Assembly (NCBI RefSeq): GCF_037126465.1
Contig: NC_088201.1
Span: forward strand, 139,006,376 to 139,070,375
Length of the DNA stretch: 64,000 bases
Reading direction: 5' to 3'
Source: Ornithodoros turicata
Taxonomy: Eukaryota > Arthropoda > Arachnida > Ixodida > Argasidae
Positions within the stretch are counted from its first letter, which is position 1. Every line of letters starts with the position of its first letter. The position numbers and the translations under genes were made by a program. Below are positions 34,640-43,879 of this stretch, piece by piece. The notes beneath the pieces are model-generated. The model was given only the letters and a program-made list of their open reading frames with translations. It was not told the origin of the DNA and did no database searches.

Positions 34640-34711
34640 GCCAGCTGTAGGGATTGAACCCACATCTTCTGGATTGCCGGTCCAGGGCTCTACCAATTGA
34701 GCTAAGCTAAC
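34640..34711 (-). repeat. tRNA-like SINE head
   Basis: This 72-nt stretch folds as a cloverleaf: acceptor GTTAGCT with AGCTGGC, D-arm GCTC/GAGC, anticodon stem CTGGA/TCCAG with loop CCGGCAA, and T-stem GTGGG/CCTAC. The B-box reads GGTTCAATCC here (one change). The loop lacks the usual U33 and no 3' terminator follows, so it is a SINE promoter, not a tRNA gene. Confidence 0.8.
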
Positions 34712-35321
34712 ACGCCTCTCCAGCGACTTTCGGGGTGCGTCATCTGAAGGGACGACAAACCAGCCACTCACTCTCACTCACCCTCCTTTCACTCTTACAT
34801 TTTTGCTCACTCATACACACAATCATACGACGGAAATCGACGCAAGCGGCACCTGTTGAACAAGAGATAAACTGATGTTCTGAGGCTGGAACAACATAGA
34901 AGGGACAGATACAAACAAAGCCTCAAATTGCCTAAGAAATCAACGATGAAAGATGAAAGTCACTGAAAAGGTTAGCCAGCTGTAGGGATCGAACCCACAA
35001 CCGGCAATCCGGCACGACCGGCAATCCAGAAGATGTGGGTTCGATCCCTACAGCTGGCTAACCTTTTCAGTGACTTTCATCTTTCATCGTTGATTTCTTA
35101 GGCAATTTGAGGCTTTGTTTGTATCTGTCCCTTCTATGTTGTTCCAGCCTCAGAACATCAGTTTATCTCTTGTTCAACAGGTGCCGCTTGCGTCGATTTC
35201 CGTCGTATGAATGTGTGTATGAGTGAGCAAAAATGTAAGAGTGAAAGGAGGGTGAGTGAGAGTGAGTGGCTGGTTTGTCGTCCCTTCAGATGACGCACCC
35301 CGAAAGTCGCTGGAGAGGCGT

Positions 35322-35393
35322 GTTAGCTTAGCTCAATTGGTAGAGCCCTGGACCGGCAATCCAGAAGCTGTGGGTTCGATCCCTACAGCTGGC
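35322..35393 (+). repeat. tRNA-like SINE head with intact A- and B-boxes
   Basis: The A-box lies in TTAGCTCAATTGGTAGAGC and the B-box is GGTTCGATCC. The cloverleaf pairs throughout, with the T-stem GTGGG/CCTAC. The anticodon position would read GGC. It continues directly into the SINE body. Confidence 0.82.
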
Positions 35394-36844
35394 TAACCTT
35401 TTCAGTGACTTTCATCTTTCATCGTTGATTTCTTAGGCAATTTGAGGCTTTGTTTGTATCTGTCCCTTCTATGTTGTTCCAGCCTCAGAACATCAGTTTA
35501 TCTCTTATGCAATAAAATATTTGCTTATTTTGGTTCCACAGGGCGTGCAGTTTTTTTTTTTTCGCACGCCTATTGGGCAGCGCTCGCAGGGGCCAAACAC
35601 AGGTACAAAGAGTAGATTTCTATCCCACCCCTGTCTTTTTTTTTTTTTTTTGCTTTCGGTGAAGAGTGAAAGTGCATTGTACTCATTACCAAACCGCAAA
35701 CGTCAACGTAACCTTGAAACCGATTATCTCCCCACAATGAACATGACGATGTTTTCCACTCAAAGATGGCGGCCTCAAAAGCTGGGCATGCGCATACGCG
35801 TTGTCGGAAATGGTCCATTGTGCAGACTGTGAACAGGAGCATACCAGAGCAAGATATTGGCGCACAGAGGCACCCGTAGAAGACGAAGTAGAAGAAACAG
35901 AAGTAGAAGAAACCAGCAAATAACAAAACAAAATTACAAGAGAATAGGCGTCTCGCGCTTCGGTTCGGCAAAGCCCGAGTATTTACAAATGGCATGTTCC
36001 CACGTACGATTTCCTTCAAGCACGTAACCTTGAAGGGATTAACCGGGTGGGAAAGCCTAAGCAACGAACTTTTGCTTGCGGACATCACAGTGATCTGTGC
36101 ATATTACTATAGACGGCCTTCGGCATGACGGCACCCTCACCAAAAGCAAACAGAAAAAAAACACAGGGGGTGGAGTAGAAGTCCACTCTTCGCACGTGTA
36201 TGTGACCCCTACGAGCGCTGCCCAATAGGCGTGGGGAAAAAAAATTGCACGCCCTGTGGGACCAAAATAAGCAAATATTTTATTGCATATCCTGAAAGAG
36301 CTATGTCTCAGCTATGTTAGTACAAAATATCGGAAAATTGGAAGATGTCCTTTTTGGGTAAAAACTGCCGCGAAAATGAGAATTTTTCCCTACCTTTCCG
36401 TGTTCACGGCATTGTTACGGAATAATGGCTGAAGATAAAGCAACGTGTGTAACGTCAAGCGAAAGAGCAAAGAATGATCTTTCTGCTCATGCGAAGAACA
36501 TCACAGTCGGAGATCTAGGGCCCCGGCCATGACCTTCCAAACATGCGGAAAAAAAACACTCTCTGTTGCGTTTTCGGGATTTTTTTTCGTATACTTTTCT
36601 CTTGACCATATTAATTTAATAGCCCACGGTGGAACGTGCACCATCCACTCTGTCACCAAAAAAAACTTCGTTCAAATGGGACATCTCGTTCAAGAGATAC
36701 AAGGTCACAAAGTTGGAAAAAATTTTCTAATTAACTGCACCGCCGACTGGAATGAAATTTGCGCCGTTTTCATACTGATGGCTTGGACTATCGAATAGCC
36801 ACGCTAAATTAAATTCGACCTATGCTGCTTTACAGTACCTTTAA

Positions 36845-37060
36845 CAAAAAGATAGAGATTGAAAGCGTCTTGTGTGAACATAATCCTGATGTGTTAGCGA
36901 TAACTGAAACCTGGTTGAATGCAGAAATTGACAGTGCTGAGACTTTTCCTGGCGGCTACAGTGTAATCAGGACGGCGAGAATATCTCGGGGGGGGGAGGT
37001 GTTGTGATACTAATAGATGAAGATTTCCAGTTTATTTTATTACCTCCTGCAGATTTTGAA
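36845..37060 (+). pseudogene. LINE ORF2 endonuclease, N-terminal piece
   Basis: The frame contains IEIESVLCEHNPDVLAITET followed by WLNAEID and GGYSVIRTARISRGG. This is the start of an apurinic-like endonuclease domain (the ITETWL block with the catalytic Glu). A one-base change in a G run shifts the frame near 36995, and the sequence then continues as LIDEDFQFILLPPADFES before a GC-rich insertion. It is the second piece of the LINE whose ORF1 end is at 32819-33058. Confidence 0.85.
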
Positions 37061-37247
37061 AGCGCCCGTGCCGGGCTTTGCGTTTTTTATGTGGGCCGGG
37101 CTCGGGTTTCAACCACCGGGCCCGGGCCGGGTACGGGCTTGACAACGCCGGCAATGCTCCGGCATGTATGCGAACATATTTCGCGAGACTGGACAGCTGA
37201 ATTTTCATGTCACTTTATTTTCAACGTGGTATGGGATATCATGGTAC

Positions 37248-38058
37248 TGTAGAGGAGGTGGTGTTCCTCTACATGAGTCCTGACCGGCGATGATGGAATG
37301 TCAATTTCCCAACGGGCAGGTGGTTGTGGCCTCACGCTAGGACGGTGCCTTTAGAACTGGCTGCCAGGCACAGTAGCGCGCGGCAGCAGAGGCGCGTCGT
37401 TGTCGTCGTCCACGGGCCGCCACATCACCCCCCCCTTCAGACGCAGAGCAGTGCATGCGGTTGAGGTCCGCGTCGATACCATGAAGAGGAGAATGAAGAC
37501 GACTCGTGGATGGTGGACAACTGGACACATGTCTTGTGATTGTGACTGTGGGCGGGTTCCAGAGATGAGATGTGAGTGCTGAGTGGTTGGGTGCTTGAGT
37601 GGCTGCAGATTGCGTTGAGTGATTGTTGCTGAGTGTGCGACGGTACCGCGACCGGTACAAGAGCGTGAATGCTGGTTGTTGCAAGAGAAGTGCCGGGGAG
37701 GGCCATCGTGAAGCAGGTGGAGGCCGGAAACTCAGCTTACTGTGGTCAACCTGCGGGCCCCCGTGGAACAGTGGCCCGGTGCGCCTTGCCTGTTAGAGGG
37801 TGGTTCGGTGCTGGTTTGCCGAAAAATTTAGGATGTTGAGTGGCCGAATTACGCCGAACATGGTGTTCGTTTTACGGGTCACCAAAATGTAGAGGAGGTG
37901 GTGTTCCTCTACATGAGTCCTGACCGGCGATGATGGAATGTCCCAGCGGGCAGATGGTCGTGGCCTCACGGTAAGACGGCGCCGGTAGAACTGGCTGCCA
38001 GGCGCAGTAGCGCGCGGCAACAGAGGTGCGTCCTCGTCGTCGTCCACGGGCCGCCACA
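37248..38058 (-). mobile_element. TRIM (miniature LTR retrotransposon)
   Basis: Direct repeats TGTAGAGG...GCCGCCACA lie at 37248-37424 and 37888-38058 (177 and 171 bp). They start TG, end CA and are flanked by 4-bp copies GTAC (37244-37247 and 38059-38062). The orientation is minus. A purine-rich tract (CTGAAGGGGGGGG, read inversely) abuts the left repeat, and a TGGTGACCC primer-site-like sequence lies 3 bp from the right repeat. The 463-bp interior has no gag or pol. The repeats differ at many sites, so the insertion is older than the BEL element. Each repeat starts with its own small hairpin. Confidence 0.83.
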
Positions 38059-38254
38059 GTACTCTCATCTGACAACTGTCACTTTTTTTTTATATGTGAT
38101 CATGCTATTTCGTGTAATGGGTCTAGAGTTCACACGTGCACTCACACATATTTGGGGACGATTGGTGTGGCCCTGAGAGTCCGGCACGAGGGTCAGTTAG
38201 GTTAGTCGTTATGACATATTTCGTTCGCGTGAGAGCTCGAGTAAGGGGAACTAA

Positions 38255-38939
38255 GGCCGCGTAGCCACATGCGGTAGAGATGTGCGTAACAGCCTGCCGC
38301 AAGCGGACGCGTATGCATGCCGCCCCAGCTATACTGCCTCCGCCCGCGATTCTCCACAGCGAAAGCTTGACAAAATTGCGAACGACAGCGAAGTCGAGCT
38401 ACTGACTCTAGTGAACAATTCCTTTATACATCTGAGGTTTTGCAAAATCAACATCGCAGACTCAAGAAACGCAGCCTTTGGGTTCGCTCGCTCTTGCGAT
38501 AGCGCGTTCTTTTCTTGTGAACAATGTTTAGCTTTCAACTTTCTGACAGTATGACAGTCAATATCATACACTTTACTTACCTGCACTCCCAAATTTTACT
38601 CCAGTGTCGACCCAAAAAGTAATTTTAACGCAACGCTCAATAATGTAGGCAGCAATGACATTTTATTTCCATCATAAATTCGCCGGCTGAAAAACGTGAG
38701 CATCACTGCGACATACCTTCCAGTGAACGACGCCATCAATGCTCTCCGTTCGGGAGGCCGGAAGAAAACAAGAAAGAACGCAACTTCCGTTTACTTCCTG
38801 ATTGGCCGAGCATGCGGGGATGCCGCTAAAAATTGTGCACTGCGCGATCGCCAAAAAGCGGAAAGTGGAGATGGCTTTTCCCGCACAGCGGTAAGAGTTT
38901 ACCGCGCCGCGTTCGCGTTTCCGCATGTGGGTACGCGGC
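38255..38939. mobile_element. MITE with TTAA-type ends
   Basis: Inverted ends GGCCGCGTAGCCACATGCGG and CCGCATGTGGGTACGCGGC are flanked by CTAA (38251-38254) and TTAA (38940-38943). There is no transposase. Frames crossing it in both directions are not supported as genes. Confidence 0.75.
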
Positions 38940-39365
38940 TTAACACCAGTGCATGCGCAATAGAGTGGAAATGAGTCTGTCTTGAACCGCAAGGTACATG
39001 CATATCGCCCACGCGCCGCTGCGCGCTGCCTTCCCAAGCAGGCAAGCACCAAGCACAGAGCAGCTTGCCGGTAGAGAAACACAACCGATCCATTCGAGTG
39101 TACCTCCTCACTCTCCACCAATTAGCTGCGTTCTTTTCCTCTCTGCGCTGTGCTCTTTAGTAAACCTAAATACGCCTTTGGGCCTCGAGAACATAGAGCA
39201 AGTAGAGGAGGGCTGGGACCGCGCCTGAGCATGGAAACAGTCGGGTACGGGTTGGGCACGGGACGGCGGAGTCGGGCTCGGGCCTGGTCCGGGCTGTAAA
39301 TCTATAGAAGACGTCGCAGCCGCCGGGCCTGGGCCCGGGCCTGACAATTATACCCGTGCAGTGCT

Positions 39366-39579
39366 CTAGTATATAGTTCTCCTGGTGCTGATGTAGCGGT
39401 AATGAAGGGATTGTCTGACTATATACGCAAGTTTGCTAAAAGAACGCAAAAGATGATTATGCGCGGTGATTTTAATCTTCATGGTGTAGACTGGAATATT
39501 ATGACGTATCCTTCATGTCATGAGGGTGCTAGCGCTGAACTTCTTTGTGATATGATGTTTGAGTTCAACTTTAAGGGAC
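39366..39579 (+). pseudogene. LINE ORF2 endonuclease, middle piece
   Basis: The frame reads YSSPGADVAVMKGLSDYIRK, then KMIMRGDFNLHGVDWNIM and LLCDMMFEFNF. This is the central endonuclease region with the GDFN catalytic block. It continues the 36845-37060 piece after the GC-rich insertion and is cut off by the BEL long terminal repeat at 39580. The GGGAC before that repeat is the target duplication. Confidence 0.88.
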
Positions 39580-39712
39580 TGTTGGGTATTGCAGTGAGGA
39601 CGCGACCGCTCGTCTTGCTGCCGTTTCGAAAACTGATTTATTCTCGTGAACTATGGCCCACTGCCCCATCTCGCGCTCATCCTCTTTCCACGCTCTTCGT
39701 CTTTATTCAACA
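39580..39712 (-). repeat. BEL/Pao 3' long terminal repeat
   Basis: It differs from the other LTR at two positions by my reading. It starts TGTTGGG and ends TTCAACA (plus strand). On the minus strand it contains AATAAA near its start, which can serve as a polyadenylation signal. The integrase frame ends inside it at 39703. A purine-rich GGGAGGG (minus strand, about 39713-39720) abuts it as the polypurine tract. Confidence 0.93.
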
Positions 39713-40506
39713 CCCTCCCGGGCCGGCGGTGCTCCCAAGTCTGCTTCCAAACGATGGAGCAGTTGAACCGGGCGATAAATGGTCGACCTGTTTGCCAACG
39801 TGAGACCGCAACCACGTATCACGCCGTCGCGTCCAAGGACGTGTCGGGTGACGCGACCGAGCTTCCAGAGCATCGGTGGTGTCCTCTTGTCGTGAATGAC
39901 GACGATATCTCCAAGTCTCAGTTGGGCCTCCGTTTTGGACTGTGCCATGTGAGCGGATCTCATTTGCAGCAGGTATTCCCTGCGCCATCTTGCCCAGAAG
40001 TGCTGTTTCGTCTGCTCTTGGGTCCTCAAATGACGCTGAAGACCTCTGGTGTCCCTTGGCCGTGCGACAGGGCTGATCCCGGGCAGAGTGGTGGACCTTT
40101 TCCCGAGCAAAAGGTGGGATGGCGTGAGAGGTTCGAGGTCGATTGGGTCCGAGGAGATGTGGGTTAACGGACGACAGTTGATGATGCTCTCTACTTGGCA
40201 TAGGGCTGTGGTGAGCTCCTCAAAGTTAAGACGCCGCCTGCCCAAGCAGCGTTTCAGAGCCTCCTTGACGGAACGCACCATCCCCCCCCACCACCACCAC
40301 CACCACCACCACGGTGCCCTGTCAAGGATGAACTTCCACTGAATGTGGTGGTGGGCGGCGAGGTCCTGGACATCGGGGGAGGAGAGGACTGAAAGAAGGC
40401 GGGCGGCGTGATGGAAGGTGTGCGCGTTGTCTGACATGACTAGGGATGGAACACCCCGTCTGGAGATGAAGCGACGAACGGCGGCGAGGAAGTGCTGTGT
40501 GGTCAT
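39703..40506 (-). pseudogene. BEL/Pao integrase C-terminal half and DUF5641
   Basis: Integrase joins the retrotransposon cDNA to the genome. The 267-codon frame contains LVMSDNAHTFH (a catalytic Asp block), VESIINCRPLTHI (the catalytic Glu block), then the DUF5641-type tail HFWARWRREYLLQMRSAH and GDIVVIHDKRTPPMLWKLGR. Near residue 65 a run of eight tryptophans replaces the usual WWGGF-type motif, through expansion of a CCA microsatellite at 40288-40313. This likely damages the core fold. The frame is otherwise open to its end inside the LTR. Confidence 0.92.
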
Positions 40507-40883
40507 TCCGGAGACTAGCTCTAGGTGGACAGCTCTGGTTACTCCGCAGGTGAAGAGCGTGATGTAGGCCTTGTGCTCGGTGCCGTCCTCCCTGGAGACA
40601 TAAAGAGGTCCGGCGAAATCGACGCCTACGGTGTCGAACGGGAGCGAGGGTGTTAGCCTTTCTCTCGGTAGAGGTGCGGCCGGTGCAGTTTCTGGACTGA
40701 GACGCCTTCACCTGCATTGGAGGCACGTATGCAGTGTCCGGCGCACGGCTTGACGTCCCTTCGTCACTCAGTAGCTTTGTCGCAGTTCGCATAACATGTC
40801 TTGGATCGCGGCATGGTGAAGGCGCGTGTGCACGTCCATCATGAGCAGTTCAGTCAGGCGATGCTCGCTGGGAAGGAGGATGG
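40507..40883 (-). pseudogene. BEL/Pao zinc-binding and integrase N-terminal part
   Basis: In the frame leading into 40506 the translation contains the H...CLQC zinc-binding pattern and then DGTEHKAYITLFTC and TRAVHLELVSG, the start of the integrase core. At least one in-frame stop interrupts it near 40771. The right boundary is the Maverick-like element, and the same coding region resumes at 56167. Confidence 0.8.
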
Positions 40884-41299
40884 GATCTCAGTAGTAAAGA
40901 TAGGGTGACAGCCGTCGTCAGGGCGAGTTAGAGACATGGACCCTCCGAGCCCTGCGCGTATTTTTCCCTGCGCGGCGCGTGTGGGGAGGGTTGTCAGCGT
41001 GCTTATCGGTGGGGGAGGGATGCGTGCGCGCTTATCCTCTCACATTTTTCAGCCTGAGCAGACTTCTTGGGCCGACTTCACATATTTTTCCGACAGCAGG
41101 TGAGCGGTTTACATGCAGAGACATGCAAAGAAGGGTCATACACAAAAAAGGACAAGTCAAAATATATTTATTAATGCCAATCAAGTTGAGATATATTTAT
41201 TAAAGCCAATAGTGCTGGGAATTGTGATGCCAATCAGGTGAAGGAGAAAAACCCAGCCGAAAAAACCTTCACCACCTGTAACAGGGCGGTGCTCGAGTG

Positions 41300-41700
41300 G
41301 AGGGTTGCTGTGGTGGGCGGAGCGTGACCGGAGGGCTGCGTGCTAACCATTCCACCTGGGCTGACTTCTTTCACCATTTTCCTACTTGGGCCGACTTCCT
41401 TCCCGTGACAGGTGGGCGGAGCGTGACCGGAGGGCTGCTGTGGTGGGCGGAGCGTGACCGGAGGGCTACGTGTGCGTGCTTACCATTTACCCTGGGCTGA
41501 CTTCTTTCACAATTTTCCTACTTGGACGTCGCGTGGCCGGAGGGCTGCGTGCGCGTTTACCATTCAGCCTGGGCCGCCGACTTTCGTCATTTTTCAACCT
41601 GGGCCGCCGACTTTCGTCATTTTTTCAGCCTGGGCCGCCGACTTTCCTCATTTTTCAACATGTGCCGCTGACTTTCGTCATTTTTCAGCCTGGGTCGACT
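41300..41700 (+). repeat. Subterminal short tandem repeats in the left arm
   Basis: Two kinds of repeat occur. A unit with GTGGGCGGAGCGTGACCGG and GAGGGCTGC recurs three times in 41310-41470. A unit of about 33 bp with GGGCCGCCGACTTTCGTCAT recurs about four times in 41567-41700. The same arrays are mirrored at about 55355-55750. GC content is well above that of the rest of the arm. Confidence 0.8.
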
Positions 41701-42036
41701 TCAATCGTAATTTTTCCAGCTACAACAGGTGTGCAGTTTACATGCAAAGGATAACCATACACAAAAGTACATGTGAAAATATATTTATTAAAGTCATTAG
41801 GAATTATGTTATGACTCTGCGTGAATGGGAAAAAACTTAGCCAAAAATCTGAAATAGAAGGAACACAATACACGTAACACTACTTATTACAGGTATGATA
41901 CATTAGCAATGAATAGCAATTGTATTATAAAACGTCTAATATTCCTATACGTGAGAACCATCAGTGCAATAGCGGGAAGTTCTGATAGTTGTATGTAATT
42001 AACTGTGAACAGCAGAGGCTCTGGAGGACTATGGTA

Positions 42037-42560
42037 CACGAACACAAGAGGAAATAAAATCTATACCAATACAAAGAAGATATTCCACTTCACCACATAG
42101 CACGCTCCTAGCCAACAATCAGAACGACACGAACACAAGAGGAAATAAAATCTATACCAATACAAAGAAGATATTCCACTTCACCACATAGCACACTCCT
42201 AGCCAACAAACAGAACACGAACGACACGAACACAAAAGGAAATAAAATCTATACCACTACAAAGAAGATATTCCACTTCACCACATAGCACGCTCCTAGC
42301 CAACAATCAGAACGACACGAACACAAGAGGAAATAAAATCTATAGCAATACAAAGAAGATAATCCACTTCACCACATAGCACACTCCTAGCCAACAAACA
42401 GAACACGAACGACACGAACACAAAAGGAAATAAAATCTATACCACTACAAAGAAGATATTCCACTTCACCACATAGCACGCTCCAAGCCAACAAATAGAA
42501 CAAAGAACGGCACGAACACAAAAGGAAGAAAATCTATACCAATACATTTGTCAAACTCAC
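42037..42560 (+). repeat. Satellite array, six units with alternating 91 and 97 bp periods
   Basis: The phrase GAACACAA(G/A)AGGAAAT starts at 42040, 42131, 42228, 42319 and 42416, with a last unit near 42514. Spacings are 91, 97, 91, 97 and 98 bp, so the left part is a two-unit higher-order repeat. Each unit includes CTTCACCACATAGCACGCTC and AGCCAAC, which resembles the terminus of the MITE at 19340-19590. Confidence 0.88.
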
Positions 42561-42584
42561 CAGGAAATAGACATGTTAAAAATG

Positions 42585-42660
42585 AACTTCAACACATAGC
42601 ACGCTTCTAGCCAACAACCAGATCTAATGATATCTACCCTGATTTGTTGAAGACGGGTGC
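42585..42660 (+). repeat. MITE terminus remnant beside the satellite
   Basis: AAAAATGAACTTCAACACAT, AGCACGCTTCTAGCCAAC and CCCTGATTTGTTGAAGACGG follow in the same order as in the MITE half at 13910-14000. It is the likely ancestor of the satellite's conserved segment. Confidence 0.6.
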
Positions 42661-43879
42661 CGATAGATGTATGGAAGACCGTGGAATACGAACGACAAGA
42701 ACACAAGAGGAAATAAAATCTACACCACTACAAAGAAATTATTCTTAACCAAAACAACATAGTAACCTATCATTCAGAAAATCAAACTCATCAGAAAATT
42801 AATATTCTTATACATGAGAACCATCAATGCAATAGCGTGAATATCTGTCATAACATTTCGAGCGCAATAGGGAATCTCAGTTTCATATTCCAACATTACT
42901 CAACTTTTAATTTCTTATTAAGTGAATAGCATAGACGTAAGGAAATAACGAGAAACAACACAATCAACACATTTTTTTTTTCTTTCAATCATCATCAACA
43001 CAATCAACAGCTACAATTAATAGAGAGCCAAAACCTGCGCACCATCCAACACATAGAGAAATAATAGCTAATCAATCTATCAAAGGCGAAATAGCACAGG
43101 CTTAACGCTGAAGAACAGAGGAACACGCGGCGACACGTAAACATCAACAGAGGAAAATAATCTATCATTGAACCATCATAAAATCAATCAATATACAATT
43201 TTCATTCTAACAAACACTACGAACCTTGATGGAGGTATCCAAGACATAGGAAATATGCACGGTTTTCACTCTTTCCCTCAAAGCCGGGAGACTTTATGTC
43301 TCTCTCTATGTGACCATAGCACCGCGCATGCTTTATCACTCAAAGGGTTAGGGGCTATATTACCTCGTCCAGCAAACGGGACGCTCTAGAGGTCAGATAA
43401 GAGAGTTCAAAGGCGATATATTTTATTGTGCAGCGCAAATAGACGTCGATATCACTCGCTGGGGTCACTATCTTTTCGCATCCTTTCCCTGAAATGGAAA
43501 TCTTTCGTCAAAGTGGTTGTCAAGTCGGCTAAGTTTATAGAGACGCGATATTGTTATTCAAGATGTAGAGAAAGTCCAAATTATTAATTGGTAGCAATGA
43601 TACTCAATCAAAAAGAGAAACAAAACTAATTACATCAATTTTTGTAATATCTTGCAACAGAAATTTCTAATGGACCACAGAGAAATATCAAATGTGAAAT
43701 GCAACTCAGAGTTATGAAGCATTCCAATCTTAGAAGTACTTACTTATGTCATGCGAGTGAACAATTGAAGCAAATGCAAGACAATAATTATTTCAGGCAG
43801 TAAGTTCACAACTCATAAGTCCGTATTCACCAACTTACTTAAACTATTGGTTTAGTGACGTCGGGTTTAAATCAATCAC

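Larger units (their letters stand above)
34610..35505. mobile_element. Giant palindrome made of inverted dimeric SINE units
   Basis: The 896-bp block is flanked by 13-bp copies TATGCAATAAAAT (34597-34609 and 35506-35518). The opposite arm of the host element (near 36280) shows the uninterrupted sequence. The left half is minus-oriented SINE sequence and the right half plus-oriented. They meet near 35010 in a short damaged stretch of repeated CCGGCAATCC. The right half runs tRNA-like head, body (TTCAGTGACTTTCATC...CAGAACATCAG), spacer, head, body. Confidence 0.88.
33111..36840. mobile_element. 3.7-kb TTAA element with long inverted arms, inserted in a LINE
   Basis: Termini AGGTACTGTAAAGCAG and CTGCTTTACAGTACCT are flanked by TTAA (33107-33110 and 36841-36844). 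Long inverted arms lie at 34150-35660 (interrupted by the SINE palindrome) and 36150-36730. Shared phrases include CCAACTTTGTGACCTTGTAT, CGGCATTGTTACGGAATAA and CGCCTATTGGGCAGCGCTCG. No transposase is recognised. The unpaired left part (33131-34150) includes a hairpin of its own. LINE ORF1 ends just before the element and LINE ORF2 begins just after it. Confidence 0.85.
37061..39365. mobile_element. GC-rich insertion in the LINE, probable DNA element
   Basis: The two ends carry related GC-rich sequence in inverted orientation: GCGCCCGTGCCGGGC with CGGGCCCGGGCCGGGTACG at the left, and GGGCCTGGGCCCGGGC with ACCCGTGCAGTGCTCT at the right. No clean target duplication was found, and LINE sequence of roughly 20 codons is lost between the flanks. 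The interior holds a TRIM and a TTAA-type MITE. Confidence 0.5.
40890..43817 (+). repeat. Left terminal inverted repeat, outer part
   Basis: It matches the inverse of about 53468-56160 and continues at 50591-50841 beyond the nested insertion. It is nearly identical to the right arm except around the satellite (42037-42560) and at about 41900-42030. It contains short tandem repeats and the phrase ATATATTTATTAA several times. Several frames recur in both arms as mirror copies (for example 40979-41203 and 55847-56059), but none resembles a known protein. Confidence 0.92.

Noticed and set aside
34640..35393. True tRNA genes on either strand
   Set aside because: The cloverleaves lack U33, have no terminator after the 3' end, and continue into a body shared by several dispersed copies. 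They are SINE heads.
39646..40167. 173-codon plus frame across the BEL LTR
   Set aside because: It is antisense to the integrase and LTR, and is a shadow frame.
40979..41840. Frames repeated in both arms (for example 128 codons at 41454) as conserved proteins
   Set aside because: Their translation follows short tandem repeats (repeated FVIFQPGPP-type phrases), and their identity between arms reflects the inverted repeat, not selection.
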